Positions 7,455 through 18,524 of a DNA stretch of 64,000 nt are shown in pieces. The number at the start of each line of letters is the position of its first letter. The stretch's first letter is position 1. Below the pieces are notes generated by a model. That model did no database searches and had not been told where the DNA came from. It saw only the letters and a program-made list of their open reading frames with translations. The DNA comes from an uncultured Pirellulaceae bacterium (GTDB taxonomy: Bacteria; Planctomycetota; Planctomycetia; Pirellulales; Pirellulaceae). The position numbers were made by a program, and so were the translations under genes. The stretch covers positions 1-64,000 of the forward strand of contig CALFUT010000002.1 of the NCBI GenBank assembly GCA_937929805.1. Direction: 5' to 3'.

Positions 7455-8657
7455 ATGCTCACTCTAAAACAATCTTGTGCCGCCACGGAAGAACGAGCCG
7501 ATCAACTGATCGACTTCACCAGTCGCATCGTTGCATCGCCCAGCCTGTCCGGTGAAGAGGGTGACGTGGCGGCGATCATCGTCGCCGAGATGAAAAAGCT
7601 GGGCTTCGACGAAGTTTCGACGGACGAGGTCGGCAACATCATCGCCAAAATCAACGGGGATGGCGGTCCGACGGTAATGCTCAACGGCCACATGGACATT
7701 GTTGATCCCGGACCGGCCGAAGGTTGGCCTTACCCTGCGTACAGCGGCAAAGTCGTTGGCGACGAACTTTGGGGACGCGGATCGGTCGATATGAAAGGAC
7801 CGGTCGCGGCGATGATCTTCGGTGCGGCTCAATTCAAACAGCTTGGCATTCGTCCCGCCGGTGATGTGCTGATGACCGTCGCCGTCATGGAAGAGATCGC
7901 CGGCTTGGGCAGCCAATTCCTTGCGACTCACACCTCCGCCGACGTTGCGATCGTGGGCGAACCAAGTCGTAACGAGTTGCGACTTGGCCATCGAGGCCGC
8001 ATCGAATTGCAAGTCAAATTCTCTGGCCGGTCAGCTCACGCGAGTGCCCCCGATCTGGCGATCAACCCACACTTTGCAGCCGCAAAATTCTTGCAACGCT
8101 TGGAGACGCTTTCGCTGCAAAACGACTCGGTCCTCGGCCCAGCCACGATCGCCCCAACCTTGTACGTGACCGATCAACAAAGCGCGAACGTGATTCCAAG
8201 CGAGGTCACGATCTACCTAGACTGGCGAAACGTCCCGGCAGAATCGCCAGAGCATGCGGTGAAGACGTTGGAAGCGTTGATTGAACCTTCAACCGACGGA
8301 TCAACTGCCGTCGTTCGCGTGACTGAGCAACCGCGCACTTGCTACACGGGCGTCACACGCGATTTCGCATCCATCTTTCCACCCTTCGCGACCGAATCGA
8401 GCAGCCCTGTTGCCATCGCAGCCGAAAAAGTGATCACTGAATCAACCGGTAATCCAGCCAACGCGGACGTTTGGCAATTCGCCACCGACGGAGGCCATCT
8501 GGCATTGTCTGGAATCCCGTGCGTGGGCTTTGGGCCGGGCGATGATCGGTTGGCTCATACCAATCAGGAACGCATTTCGATCAGCCAGCTCAAAACCGCC
8601 GCGGCAACCTACGGTCCGTTGGTCTGCGAGTTGGCGAAATCGATCGAGACCACTTAG
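7455..8657 (+). CDS. M20 metallohydrolase (ArgE/DapE/YgeY type)
   Basis: 400 residues. The di-metal site is complete: NGHMDIVDP, GRGSVDMKG, VMEEIAG (catalytic Glu and ligand), IVGEPS and the C-terminal AHTNQE. A dimerisation (lid) insert sits in the middle, starting at GHRGRIELQV. This is the deacetylase/desuccinylase branch of M20, not the allantoate amidohydrolase branch seen at 835. Its place behind the purine genes recalls YgeY, which sits with purine-catabolic genes in E. coli, and plant ureidoglycolate amidohydrolase is also an M20-type enzyme. A role in the last ureide step is therefore possible, but an ordinary acetylornithine-type deacylase or peptidase cannot be excluded. A 264-bp gap with repeats suggests separate transcription. 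Confidence 0.75.
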   Translation: MLTLKQSCAATEERADQLIDFTSRIVASPSLSGEEGDVAAIIVAEMKKLGFDEVSTDEVGNIIAKINGDGGPTVMLNGHMDIVDPGPAEGWPYPAYSGKVVGDELWGRGSVDMKGPVAAMIFGAAQFKQLGIRPAGDVLMTVAVMEEIAGLGSQFLATHTSADVAIVGEPSRNELRLGHRGRIELQVKFSGRSAHASAPDLAINPHFAAAKFLQRLETLSLQNDSVLGPATIAPTLYVTDQQSANVIPSEVTIYLDWRNVPAESPEHAVKTLEALIEPSTDGSTAVVRVTEQPRTCYTGVTRDFASIFPPFATESSSPVAIAAEKVITESTGNPANADVWQFATDGGHLALSGIPCVGFGPGDDRLAHTNQERISISQLKTAAATYGPLVCELAKSIETT

Positions 8658-8751
8658 TTTGATGTAGACGGATACTGCTGCCCAGAACCGTGGCACATGC
8701 GCTGCCTCCTCCTTGCACGATTCTACGTTGTTGTCTTGAGCGCATGAAAAA

Positions 8752-8776
8752 TCCCTTGATGGGATTCAACAAGGGA
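8752..8776. terminator. Hairpin between convergent genes
   Basis: TCCCTTG (8752-8758) pairs with CAAGGGA (8770-8776), 95 bp after the M20 hydrolase stop. No clear T-tract follows on the plus strand, so termination is only likely. Confidence 0.35.
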
Positions 8777-8795
8777 GATGTTCATCAACAACTGA

Positions 8796-8817
8796 GCGGC
8801 GAAAAAGAATTCGCCGC
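8796..8817 (-). terminator. Hairpin downstream of the coiled-coil protein gene
   Basis: GCGGCGA (8796-8802) and TCGCCGC (8811-8817) form a 7-bp stem with an 8-base loop, immediately after the minus-strand stop at 8821. It lacks a strong T-tract. Confidence 0.4.
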
Positions 8818-8820
8818 GGC

Positions 8821-9294
8821 TTATTCTGTTTCAACCGGCTGAGGCGTGGTGCTTCCCAGCTGAGAAAGCAGTTGCAGGACGCCGTTCAAATGGGCGAGAC
8901 GTGGCCCGTATCGATCGACAAATTCGTTCAACATGTACTCACTGTCAGCCATGTCTTCATGGTTATCGTTTACCTCACAGGTAAGACCATGCAGAAATTC
9001 CGTCTGAATCTGTGAAAGCGATTCGGCGGCGGCTCGGCAACGTCTGGCCAGCAGTGGATTCGCTTCTTTCCATTGCCCCAATTCGGCTGAACGCTGACGC
9101 TGAACAGCCCCCATTTGCTCAACCATTTCCTCGAGCAACTCGTTCTGGCGATCCTGCCCCATCACAAGCTGATGCATCAGTGCGACCATTTCAGACTGCG
9201 TATCTTCTTGCGTGTTCTGGACCTGTGATTCGCTAGCACTTTGCGTAACGTCGATGCGAAAGACAGGCGAAACTTCGTGCGATTCCCGCTCCAT
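8821..9294 (-). CDS. Conserved hypothetical protein with coiled-coil segment
   Basis: 157 residues from the ATG at 9294, which follows a TTGGAG ribosome site 8 bases upstream; the open frame extends 42 codons further but with no comparable signal. Nothing resembles an enzyme motif. Residues ~25-75 are rich in Q, E, L and M with heptad-like spacing (QDRQNELLEEMVEQM), suggesting a coiled coil, followed by a helical RCRAAAESLSQIQTEF segment and an acidic NDNHEDMADSEYML segment. No signal peptide or membrane segment. I believe similar proteins occur in related planctomycetes but cannot verify this. Function unknown. Confidence 0.7.
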   Translation of the reverse strand: MERESHEVSPVFRIDVTQSASESQVQNTQEDTQSEMVALMHQLVMGQDRQNELLEEMVEQMGAVQRQRSAELGQWKEANPLLARRCRAAAESLSQIQTEFLHGLTCEVNDNHEDMADSEYMLNEFVDRYGPRLAHLNGVLQLLSQLGSTTPQPVETE

Positions 9295-9389
9295 AAGTTG
9301 AAACTCCAAGGTTTTTCGGTAGGTCAGAGGCTTAGTATACCAGCGACCGATTGAGTGTCGAGCGCTTGCTTTAGCGGTTCGAGTTGAAT

Positions 9390-9839
9390 TCAGGAAATGA
9401 TGATTCGAACCATCGAACATGCGAATCGACCGTTAGACCTTTTCACCCATTCGAGATCGATCGCTTGTGCGGATATTCCCGGATGAAACGGGATCGTAGT
9501 GCGAATATGGGCTCCTAAAGAGTTCCTTTTGCCCTCGTCGATGAGCGGAAAGAGTCTAACACGGAAGGATCTTCGCTTTCCGAGCACCTGAATTTCGCAC
9601 GCGTTTCGCAATAACTTTTCTTCGATGGCTTGGGTATTTTCCCAGTTGACAAACAGACGACGCCTGACTGTATCGGGCAGCTTGCCCGCAAGAAGCGAGC
9701 AGGTTGTGCGTCGGTCGTTTACGGCGAAGCGATCTGATGACTTTGTTGTGAACCGATCCGGACGACTCTCTTTATCTGAATTGCACCTTTGTTTCTGAGC
9801 ATCCTGAATTGATTCAATCAACGCTTCAATCTGAATCAC
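9390..9839 (-). CDS. Possible small hypothetical protein
   Basis: An open frame of 149 residues with a GTG start and no good ribosome site. It fills an otherwise empty 500-bp interval and its last third (SAQAIDLEWVKRSNGRFACS) has the look of a small beta-rich domain, vaguely PilZ-like. It overlaps the start of the rightward gene at 9809 by 31 bp, so a shorter start is likely if it is real. It could be a chance frame. Confidence 0.3.
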   Translation of the reverse strand: MIQIEALIESIQDAQKQRCNSDKESRPDRFTTKSSDRFAVNDRRTTCSLLAGKLPDTVRRRLFVNWENTQAIEEKLLRNACEIQVLGKRRSFRVRLFPLIDEGKRNSLGAHIRTTIPFHPGISAQAIDLEWVKRSNGRFACSMVRIIIS

Positions 9840-10333
9840 GCCTCGGTTTTATTACCGTCGTCGAGACACCCGAAATCGGCTTCAGCGGTGGGCTATTGAT
9901 CGTGAACACGTTGGGCCGCCCCATCGAGTTTCATTGCACCGCTGCATTGAAAGTGAATCGTGCACAAAAAATTCTTTATGGCCGCACCTATCAAAGTTTT
10001 TTGTTCTGCGATCAAATTGCCGCGTCACTGATTGAAAACACCCACTCGCAACCCAAAGCGTATGTAACAGACTGCGTCGACCTGATGCCGCTTACCGAAG
10101 CGGTCGATGCTCCCGTATTGCTACTGCCTAGTGATTCAGCCCCGTTCACCCAGCGGACGGATCTGGGACATTTTCAGTTGAACAATCGTCGACTGTGGTT
10201 CGACTCGTTCAGACGTGAACAAGCAGAACCACTCCGGAGCCTCTGTAAAACACTCAGTGACACGCTGCCGATCGACGAACCGCTGGATCGAATCCGTGAA
10301 GCAATCTCTGAAGCTCAAGCAGTCGCTCGTTGA
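9809..10333 (+). CDS. Conserved hypothetical protein upstream of SNF2 helicase
   Basis: 174 residues with a TTG as first usable start; the open frame continues about 57 bases upstream without ATG or GTG, so the N-terminus is uncertain. The protein begins ESRLGFITVVETPEIGFSGG, followed by LLIVNTLGRPIEFHCTAA, and looks like a globular alpha/beta protein with no membrane segment. No catalytic motif is recognised. Its stop abuts the open frame of the helicase, so the two are almost certainly co-transcribed, and a role alongside that helicase is a reasonable inference. Confidence 0.65.
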   Translation: MIQSTLQSESRLGFITVVETPEIGFSGGLLIVNTLGRPIEFHCTAALKVNRAQKILYGRTYQSFLFCDQIAASLIENTHSQPKAYVTDCVDLMPLTEAVDAPVLLLPSDSAPFTQRTDLGHFQLNNRRLWFDSFRREQAEPLRSLCKTLSDTLPIDEPLDRIREAISEAQAVAR

Positions 10334-10372
10334 TTGCTTTCCTACCCCGATCAAACTTCGAAGGACCGAGTT

Positions 10373-12100
<1,728 letters not shown>

Positions 12101-12106
12101 CGACTG

Positions 12107-13249
12107 ATGCCACAATCCGAGCCCTCCATCAACAAACCCAAAGACGCCAACTGGTACCCTCCTTGGGCGCCGCGATTTTGGCACGGGATGCGAATTGGTG
12201 ACTACTTTCGATTGCTGAAAGAGAATCGGTTTCGCATCCATCCGGCACGAATCCCCATGGCCACCTTGATCACAGGTTGTGCCGCGTTCAATTCTTCGTT
12301 GGCGGTTCTACAAAAACATTTCTTTGATGATCGGATCAAAGCTGCTCGGTTAAAAGGGCCGCCGGTATTTATCATCGGGCACTGGCGTTCCGGCACGACG
12401 TTGATGCACGAGCTAATCTCGATGGATCCGCGGTATGCATTCCCGTCTAACTTCGACGCGTTCCTGCCACACCATTTTCTTGTTTCGCGATCGATTCTTT
12501 ATCCGCTAATCAAGATGTTGATGCCATCCAAGCGACCGATGGACAACATGGCGCTCAATGTTTCCTCTCCTCAAGAAGATGATTTCGCACTGTGTGCGTA
12601 TGGAGCGCCGACGCCCTATCGACGCATCGCCTTCCCTAACGAATCGAATAACGATCACTTGCAGCTGAATTTTGATTCGGTGGACGAGGAAACTCAGGCA
12701 GAGGTCCGGCAGGCGATGACCCGTTTTCTCAAGACACTGACGGTGCGATATGGCAAACCGCTGGTGTTGAAATCGCCTCCGCATACAGGCCGGCTGAAGC
12801 AACTGGCTGAGTGGTTTCCGGACGCAAAATTCATTCATATGTCACGCGATCCGGATTCATTGGTTCTGTCCACCATGCGCTTATGGCGTTTGCTGGATGA
12901 CGTCAACGGATTCCAGCTGCCCAAGTACGACGACCAACAGCTAAAAAGCTACGTGTTTGAGTGCAAGGACCAAATGTACACGTCCTATTTCCAAAATCGC
13001 GATTCGCTACCTTCAAATCGGATTGCCGAGGTGAAGTTTGAAGACCTAGTCGCCAATCCCATCGCAACCGTTGGTGCAGTTTACGATCAATTGGAGCTGC
13101 ACGATTTTTCAGACGTGCGACCGAAGATCGAAAGTTACTTTGACCAAAAACGTGGCCACAAGAAGAACAAGTTTTCGATCGACGAAACGCTAAAGCAGGA
13201 AATCGCGACTCGGTGGGGCGAGTACCGCGAAGCGTTTGGGTACAAGTAG
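12107..13249 (+). CDS. PAPS-dependent sulfotransferase family protein
   Basis: 380 residues. The 5'-phosphosulfate loop is FIIGHWRSGTTLMHEL near residue 85, and the 3'-phosphate-binding motif is HMSRDPDSLVLSTMRL near residue 245, with VLKSPPHTGRL between them. This layout matches the sulfotransferase family 3 proteins that are numerous in marine planctomycetes. The acceptor cannot be read from sequence; lipid or carbohydrate sulfation is typical. There is no signal peptide, and WYPPWAPRFWHGM near the N-terminus is a common feature of these proteins. It lies 6 bp after the helicase gene and converges with metG, 13 bp away. Confidence 0.85.
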   Translation: MPQSEPSINKPKDANWYPPWAPRFWHGMRIGDYFRLLKENRFRIHPARIPMATLITGCAAFNSSLAVLQKHFFDDRIKAARLKGPPVFIIGHWRSGTTLMHELISMDPRYAFPSNFDAFLPHHFLVSRSILYPLIKMLMPSKRPMDNMALNVSSPQEDDFALCAYGAPTPYRRIAFPNESNNDHLQLNFDSVDEETQAEVRQAMTRFLKTLTVRYGKPLVLKSPPHTGRLKQLAEWFPDAKFIHMSRDPDSLVLSTMRLWRLLDDVNGFQLPKYDDQQLKSYVFECKDQMYTSYFQNRDSLPSNRIAEVKFEDLVANPIATVGAVYDQLELHDFSDVRPKIESYFDQKRGHKKNKFSIDETLKQEIATRWGEYREAFGYK

Positions 13250-13262
13250 CCTGCCGACAGAG

Positions 13263-15344
13263 CTAGTGAACTCGCTGGCCGGGCTTCGCGCCGTCGTCGG
13301 GGCTCAGCAGAAACACTTCCTCGCCTCCCGGCCCAGAAGCACAGACCATCCCTTCGCTCAAGCCAAACTTCATCTTGCGCGGCTTCAGATTCGCAACCAT
13401 CACCACGAGACGGCCAACCAAGTCTTCAGGTTTGTATGCCGATTTGATACCCGCGAAAACTTGACGTGTCTCCGTCCCGCCAAGACTCAACTGCAGCTTC
13501 AGCAACTTACGAGCCTCCTCCACATGCTCGGCGCTGACGATGCGAGCGACTCGCAAATCGACCTTCACAAAATCATCGATCGTACATTCTTCCGTCATCG
13601 GCTCGTCTTTGAGCGGCTGATCGCTGTCGTTGAACTGACTGGCCAGAGCCGCTTGAGCAGCAGCAGCTTCGGCCGCGTCGGATTCCGCTTTCGTTTCGTC
13701 TACCATCTTCTGAATGTCCTTGTCTTCAACTCGTTTCATCATGTGCTTGAATTTCGCGACGGGCGTCCCAGTGAGCGGCGTTTGCGCTTGAGCCCACTCG
13801 GTAATCGGCTCGCCCAGCAATTTACCGGTCTTTTCTGCCAGCTCGGGCAGAACCGGTGTCAGATAGACCACGATCTGTCGGAACAGGTTGATCGCGATCG
13901 AGCAGATATCCTGAAGCTCCTGAGCCTTTTCCGGATCCTTTTTCAATGTCCATGGAGCCGCGTTTTCAACGAATGGGTTGGCTCGATCTGCCAGCTCCAT
14001 AATCAAACGCATCGCTTTGTTGTAGTCGCACGTCTCGTAGGCTTCGGCTATCGCATCGCCTGCGTCGACGCCTTGCTGGAACAAGCCGCCGTCATCCGGA
14101 TAGGTTTCGGACAATCCGGTGGCGGCCAAGAACTTCGCACTACGTGAAGCCAAGTTCACGACTTTCCCAACCAAGTCCGAGTTAATCTTGCTGACGAACT
14201 CTTCCAGATTCAAATCGATATCATCCAAGCCGTTACCAAGCTTGCTCGCGTAAAAGTACCGCAATGCATTCGGATCAAGATACTTCAAATACGTCTCTGC
14301 TTTGATAAAGGTGCCTTTGCTCTTCGACATCTTTTCGCCATCGACCTTCAGGAACCCATGCACCTGCACTCGCGTCGGAACACTGAAGCCCGCGATTTTC
14401 AGAATCCCCGGCCAGAACAAAGCGTGAAAGTAAATAATGTCTTTCCCGATGAAATGATGGATCTCGGTGTCGTCACTCTTCCACCAGTCTTCGAGTTTCT
14501 CGTTGTTGGCATCACACCATTGCTTCGTCGAGCCGACGTACCCAATCGGGGCATCAAACCAGACGTACCAGTAGTTGCCGGGCGAGTCAGGGATCTCGAA
14601 GCCGAAATACGGAGCTGGCCGAGAGATATCCCAGTCACGAAGCTCTTTTTTGCCTTCGTCCGATTTTTCGTCGCCCAGAAAATGGCCCTTCAAGTAATTG
14701 GCGACTTCTGACTGAAGCGCATTTCCGCTTTGGATCCAATCATTGAGGAAATCATGAAGCTGCTCTAGCTCGATGAACAGGTGCTTGGCCGATCGGACTT
14801 CGGGAGTCGTACCCGACAGCGTACTTTTCGGATCAATCAGCTCGGCCGGCGAATAGGTCGCTCCGCAGCTGCTGCAATTGTCCCCCGGTTGATCGGCCGC
14901 TTTGCAGTTTGGGCAGGTTCCACTGACAAACCGGTCTGCCAGAAAGGTGCCCTGCTCTACATCGAACAGTTGCTCGACATCTTTTTCCTTGACAAGCCCC
15001 GCCTCACGAATCGACTTCCAGATTTCGTTGCACTGGGCCTGCGATTCTGCACTGTTGGTACTGCCGTAATGATCGAACTCAATTCCGAAACCGGCGAAAT
15101 CTCGCTGATGAGCCGCTTGCGATTCCGCAATGACTTCTTCTTCGCTACGGCCTTCGGCACGCGCTCGAATCATGATCGCGGTGCCATGCGTATCGTCGGC
15201 ACAAATGTACAGACAGCGATTGCCTCGAAGTTTTTGGAACCGTACCCAGATATCGGTCTGCAGGTATTCAACCAGATGCCCAATGTGGATCGGACCATTC
15301 GCGTAGGGCAATGCGGAAGTGGTCAGGATTCTTCGTTTGCTCAT
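13263..15344 (-). CDS. metG: Methionyl-tRNA synthetase
   Basis: 693 residues from the ATG at 15344, where the conserved [20 protein letters not shown] starts; the frame is open 18 codons further. Class I signatures are PIHIGH (HIGH) and KMSKSKG (KMSKS). A zinc insert has [17 protein letters not shown]. The C-terminal ~110 residues form an EMAP/Trbp111-type tRNA-binding domain ([27 protein letters not shown]), the usual arrangement in bacterial dimeric MetRS. It charges tRNA-Met in the cytoplasm. Between them lies an alanine- and acid-rich linker near residue 560. Confidence 0.96.
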   Translation of the reverse strand: MSKRRILTTSALPYANGPIHIGHLVEYLQTDIWVRFQKLRGNRCLYICADDTHGTAIMIRARAEGRSEEEVIAESQAAHQRDFAGFGIEFDHYGSTNSAESQAQCNEIWKSIREAGLVKEKDVEQLFDVEQGTFLADRFVSGTCPNCKAADQPGDNCSSCGATYSPAELIDPKSTLSGTTPEVRSAKHLFIELEQLHDFLNDWIQSGNALQSEVANYLKGHFLGDEKSDEGKKELRDWDISRPAPYFGFEIPDSPGNYWYVWFDAPIGYVGSTKQWCDANNEKLEDWWKSDDTEIHHFIGKDIIYFHALFWPGILKIAGFSVPTRVQVHGFLKVDGEKMSKSKGTFIKAETYLKYLDPNALRYFYASKLGNGLDDIDLNLEEFVSKINSDLVGKVVNLASRSAKFLAATGLSETYPDDGGLFQQGVDAGDAIAEAYETCDYNKAMRLIMELADRANPFVENAAPWTLKKDPEKAQELQDICSIAINLFRQIVVYLTPVLPELAEKTGKLLGEPITEWAQAQTPLTGTPVAKFKHMMKRVEDKDIQKMVDETKAESDAAEAAAAQAALASQFNDSDQPLKDEPMTEECTIDDFVKVDLRVARIVSAEHVEEARKLLKLQLSLGGTETRQVFAGIKSAYKPEDLVGRLVVMVANLKPRKMKFGLSEGMVCASGPGGEEVFLLSPDDGAKPGQRVH

Positions 15345-15774
15345 CAAATCCGTTTGTGTTGAGTCGGTGGGCTGATTCAAGTTTCGAAAGTTCGCCAAGC
15401 CTAAGCCAAGCTGCCTCGTTACGACAGATTTTAAACCATTGGCGACCTTCTGTAAGGCAGGACAACGGAGGAGTATTCGAGTCGGACAATTCAGGCTGAA
15501 AGCCGGTTCGCTGACGTTAAACCGGGTTGCGAAAGCCTGCTACGTTGCGTGTAGGATTCATTCGTCCAATCTGTTTCGCTGAATCAACATCAGGGTGGAA
15601 TTTCGGCAACATCGCTTGTCGCCAAAGCACGAAAATGTCGGTTTTTCGTGGATCAAACAAACGTCCAACCTTCTGGCATACCGGTTGCGATGAACAAGGA
15701 CATCGCTAGTCGGGAGCGTCTGCCATCCGATTGGCACACCGATTCAGAACCCAGCAACTCAGACGAGGCATTCG
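15345..15774. other. Intergenic region, divergent
   Basis: 430 bp between the divergent metG and thioredoxin-like genes. It must hold promoters for both, but I see no convincing -35/-10 pair, repeat or RNA gene. Confidence 0.5.
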
Positions 15775-16359
15775 ATGAACACACAGAATCACACTTCCCC
15801 GGAAGCTGAACTTTCCCCGCTGCCTGTCCGTCTTTTTCGTGCAGTCGTAGTGGCGGCGGCCCTGACTGCGTTCGGAGCATCGATGGGATTCTGCGAAGAG
15901 CCTGTGACGAAAACCAGTGCCCCAAAAATTCAGAAAAACACTTGGGTGAGCACTTGGGCAGAAGCCGTCGAGGCATCCAAAGCGACCGGCAAGCCAATCA
16001 TGTTGATGTTCACCGGCAGTGACTGGTGTCTCTGGTGCCAGAAGCTGGAGAACGAGGTCTTTCAACGTCGCGGGTTTCATCAGTGGTCAGATCGAGTTAT
16101 CAAAATTCGGATTGATTTCCCGGAAGGCCACGAACTACCCGCACAAGTGAAAGCTCAAAACGAAGTTCTGAAAAACTGGTACGGGGATTTCGTCGAATCT
16201 TACCCAACCTGTCTGTTTGTCGAACCAACTGGTCGAGTCATCGGAACGACCGGCTACGTTGAGGGCGGTCCAGATTTTTGGATCGATCGAGCCGAAGGAG
16301 TTCTGCTGAACTTCGGAGACCTGTCCGCTCAAGCTGACTTCAGCAAATTTGCGAAGTAG
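15775..16359 (+). CDS. Secreted thioredoxin-like protein
   Basis: 194 residues. A hydrophobic stretch (VVVAAALTAFGASMGF, about residues 24-40) acts as a signal peptide or anchor. The mature part starts like DUF255/thioredoxin_7 proteins (TWAEAVEASKATGKPIMLMFTGSDWC) and has a CLWC redox site (CXXC), then YPTCLFVEPTGRVIG with the cis-proline region. It should be a periplasmic thiol oxidoreductase. The partner is unknown. It is flanked downstream by a tandem repeat array. Confidence 0.8.
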   Translation: MNTQNHTSPEAELSPLPVRLFRAVVVAAALTAFGASMGFCEEPVTKTSAPKIQKNTWVSTWAEAVEASKATGKPIMLMFTGSDWCLWCQKLENEVFQRRGFHQWSDRVIKIRIDFPEGHELPAQVKAQNEVLKNWYGDFVESYPTCLFVEPTGRVIGTTGYVEGGPDFWIDRAEGVLLNFGDLSAQADFSKFAK

Positions 16360-16370
16360 TGCTCCTCATC

Positions 16371-16738
16371 GAAAGCTGAGTGAACCCTAAGCACGGGTGG
16401 GGAAGGCTTCGTCCGCCCCACTTCGGTGCTTTAGCTTTTTTCTCCGCATGGCTCGGGCGGAGCCTCGCCCTCCCGGAGACATGCCACCCGAACGAAAGCT
16501 GAGTGAAGCCTAGCTCGGGTGGGGAAGGCTCCGTCCGCCCCACTTCGGTGCCTTAGCTTTCTTCTCCGCATGGCTCGGGCGGAGCCTCGCCCTTCCGGAG
16601 ACATGCCACCCAAACGAAAGCTGAGTGAACCCTAAGCACGGGAGGGGAACGCTTCGTCCGCCCCACTTCGGTGCTTCAGCTTTTTGCTCTGCACGGCTCG
16701 GGCGGAGCCTCGCCCTCCCAGAGACATGCCGCCCAAAC
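16371..16738. repeat. Three tandem copies of a ~122-bp GC-rich repeat
   Basis: Copies run 16371-16493, 16494-16615 and 16616-16738. Each begins GAAAGCTGAGTGAA and contains GGGGAAGGCT(T/C)CGTCCGCCC followed about 50 bases later by CTCGGGCGGAGCCTCGCCC, its imperfect inverse, so each copy can fold into a hairpin. Copies differ at a few per cent of positions. Diverged single copies occur at 25503-25600 and 25966-26056. Open frames inside are by-products of the repeat. It separates two convergent genes. Confidence 0.9.
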
Positions 16739-16757
16739 AATTGCTCAAAAACGCCCG

Positions 16758-17171
16758 CTAGCCGGGATTGGCGATTACGTTCAAAAGCAGCTCACGGATA
16801 TCGCCGTCAATCGGAACGGGCGCTCGGGCTTCTCGATCGACAAGAATAAAGTGAAATAGTGACTTGAGCGCGATTTTACTTTGACCCTCTTTTCGCACCA
16901 ACTGCTCGACTTCGCCACTTGCGCTGCCGAGCGTAAGCAACTGAGTGCTGACCGTGATTCGGTCTCCTTCGACTACTTCATCACGGAATCGAAGTCGCAT
17001 GTCGATAATGATGAAGCCAAGATTTGCTTTGTTCAGTAGCTTCAGCAGCCCGTTGTCTTCCGCGTACCGCCAGCGGGCCTCTTCGAGCAACTCCAGATAT
17101 TTCGCGTTGTTCACATGCCCAAAGCTGTCGGTGTGAAACGTGCGAATTGGGAATGAGGTTTCGTGCGGCAT
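16758..17171 (-). CDS. Acyl-CoA/acyl-ACP thioesterase, 4HBT family
   Basis: 137 residues, a normal hotdog-fold thioesterase length. The signature is TDSFGHVNNAKYLELLEEAR, where the Asp before the helix is the catalytic residue of the YbgC/FadM type, then DMRLRFRDEVVEGD. It ends the leftward fatty-acid-like cluster and starts 15 bp after the ketosynthase stop. It would release the product or edit stalled acyl chains from the adjacent carrier protein. Confidence 0.85.
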   Translation of the reverse strand: MPHETSFPIRTFHTDSFGHVNNAKYLELLEEARWRYAEDNGLLKLLNKANLGFIIIDMRLRFRDEVVEGDRITVSTQLLTLGSASGEVEQLVRKEGQSKIALKSLFHFILVDREARAPVPIDGDIRELLLNVIANPG

Positions 17172-17185
17172 GGAAACTGACGGGC

Positions 17186-18493
17186 CTAAGCCTCGTTCTG
17201 AAGCTTACCGACGACCACAGAAATATTCTGGCCGCCAAACCCAAAACTGTTGGTCAACGCGATGTTGCATTCCGCTTCGCGCGCAACGTTCGGAACGTAA
17301 TCCAGCGGACAAAGCGGGTCCTCATTCTGATAGTTGATCGTCGGAGGCAAAACGTTGTCACGAATCGCCATCAAGCAGATGATCAGTTCAGTTGCTCCCG
17401 CCGCGGCAATCAAGTGCCCCATCATGCTTTTGGTGCTTGATACCGGCGTGCTCATTGCGTGCTGGCCAAACACTTCCATGCACGCCTTGCTTTCCACTTT
17501 ATCGTTGACCGTGGTGCTGGTCCCGTGTGCGTTGACGTAATCAATTTGTTCCGGCTGCAGCCCAGCGTCATTGAGCGCCATCTGCATGCACCCGATCGCT
17601 CCACGACCTTCCGGGTGGATATCCGTCACGCGATAGGCGTCGGCAGTCGAGCCGTAGCCAAGAACTTCGCCCAAGATATTGGCACCACGCGCCTTGGCGT
17701 ACTCGTATTCCTCCAGCACGACCATCGCCGCGCCTTCACCCAGCACAAAACCGTCTCGCAAGCGATCGAACGGGCGGGATGCGCCGGTTGGATCGTCGTT
17801 GTTCGTCGACAATGCGGTCAGCAAGTTAAAACCCGTGACGCCGAAGGGATGGATCATGCTGTGGGTTCCACCTGAAAGCATCACGTCCACTTCGCCACGG
17901 CGAATCATCTCGGCCGCTTCTCCCACGGCTTGGTTGCTGGCAGCACAAGCGGTTAAGCAGTTGGCGTTCGGGCCTTGAGCGTCAAACAAACTGGCGATGT
18001 GCCCAACCGGCATGCTCGGTTCCTGTTCCAGCTCCAGCACAGGGTTCAGTTTTTCAAGACCGGCTTTGGTGAACTTGACCAGATCCAAGTTGCCTTCATC
18101 GTCCAACGATTCGGCCATCATCGACGCAAAGCAGTTGAAATCTTGGTTGCCTTCGCCACTGCCCATGTAGACACCGAAGCGACGACGGTTTTTGATCGAG
18201 TCATTGACGCCCGACATATTAAACGCCTGAATCGCCGCGCCCGCCGCGAATTTGCTGTGGCGACCTCGCATTTTCCACAGGTCAGGGTTATCGACGGCGT
18301 CCGCGATATCCCAATTTTTGATTTCGGCGGAAATCTGCGTCGGAAATTTACTGGCGTCAAAAATCGTCGTGTACCCGACGCCCGATTTACCCTCTTTCAG
18401 CGCAGACCAGACGGTTTCGATGTCATTGCCAAGTGGGTTAATGACTCCGACACCGGTGACAACGACGCGGCGACGTTGATTGGAAGCGATCAT
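17186..18493 (-). CDS. Beta-ketoacyl-ACP synthase (FabF-like)
   Basis: 435 residues, a typical KAS II size. The Cys-His-His triad is visible: C183 in LTACAASNQAVG, H323 in NAHGTSTTVND and H360 in KSMMGHLIAAAG. The C-terminal NSFGFGGQNISVV is also standard. It condenses malonyl-ACP with an acyl primer. Compared with housekeeping FabF it has an insertion around residues 60-100 (NPDLWKMRGRHSKFAAGAAI) and sits with two dehydratase-like proteins and an unusual ACP rather than with fabD/fabG, so a dedicated lipid or polyene pathway is likely. A ketoreductase is not encoded nearby. Confidence 0.9.
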   Translation of the reverse strand: MIASNQRRRVVVTGVGVINPLGNDIETVWSALKEGKSGVGYTTIFDASKFPTQISAEIKNWDIADAVDNPDLWKMRGRHSKFAAGAAIQAFNMSGVNDSIKNRRRFGVYMGSGEGNQDFNCFASMMAESLDDEGNLDLVKFTKAGLEKLNPVLELEQEPSMPVGHIASLFDAQGPNANCLTACAASNQAVGEAAEMIRRGEVDVMLSGGTHSMIHPFGVTGFNLLTALSTNNDDPTGASRPFDRLRDGFVLGEGAAMVVLEEYEYAKARGANILGEVLGYGSTADAYRVTDIHPEGRGAIGCMQMALNDAGLQPEQIDYVNAHGTSTTVNDKVESKACMEVFGQHAMSTPVSSTKSMMGHLIAAAGATELIICLMAIRDNVLPPTINYQNEDPLCPLDYVPNVAREAECNIALTNSFGFGGQNISVVVGKLQNEA

Positions 18494-18524
18494 CGGTTTT
18501 CCGTTCTGGTTTGAAATTCGTTTT

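Noticed and set aside
13236-14147. 303-codon open frame opposite metG
   Set aside because: Shadow frame of the conserved synthetase gene.
16340-16859. Several overlapping open frames in the tandem repeat array
   Set aside because: They arise from the repeat unit and contain the same peptide repeated in shifted copies.
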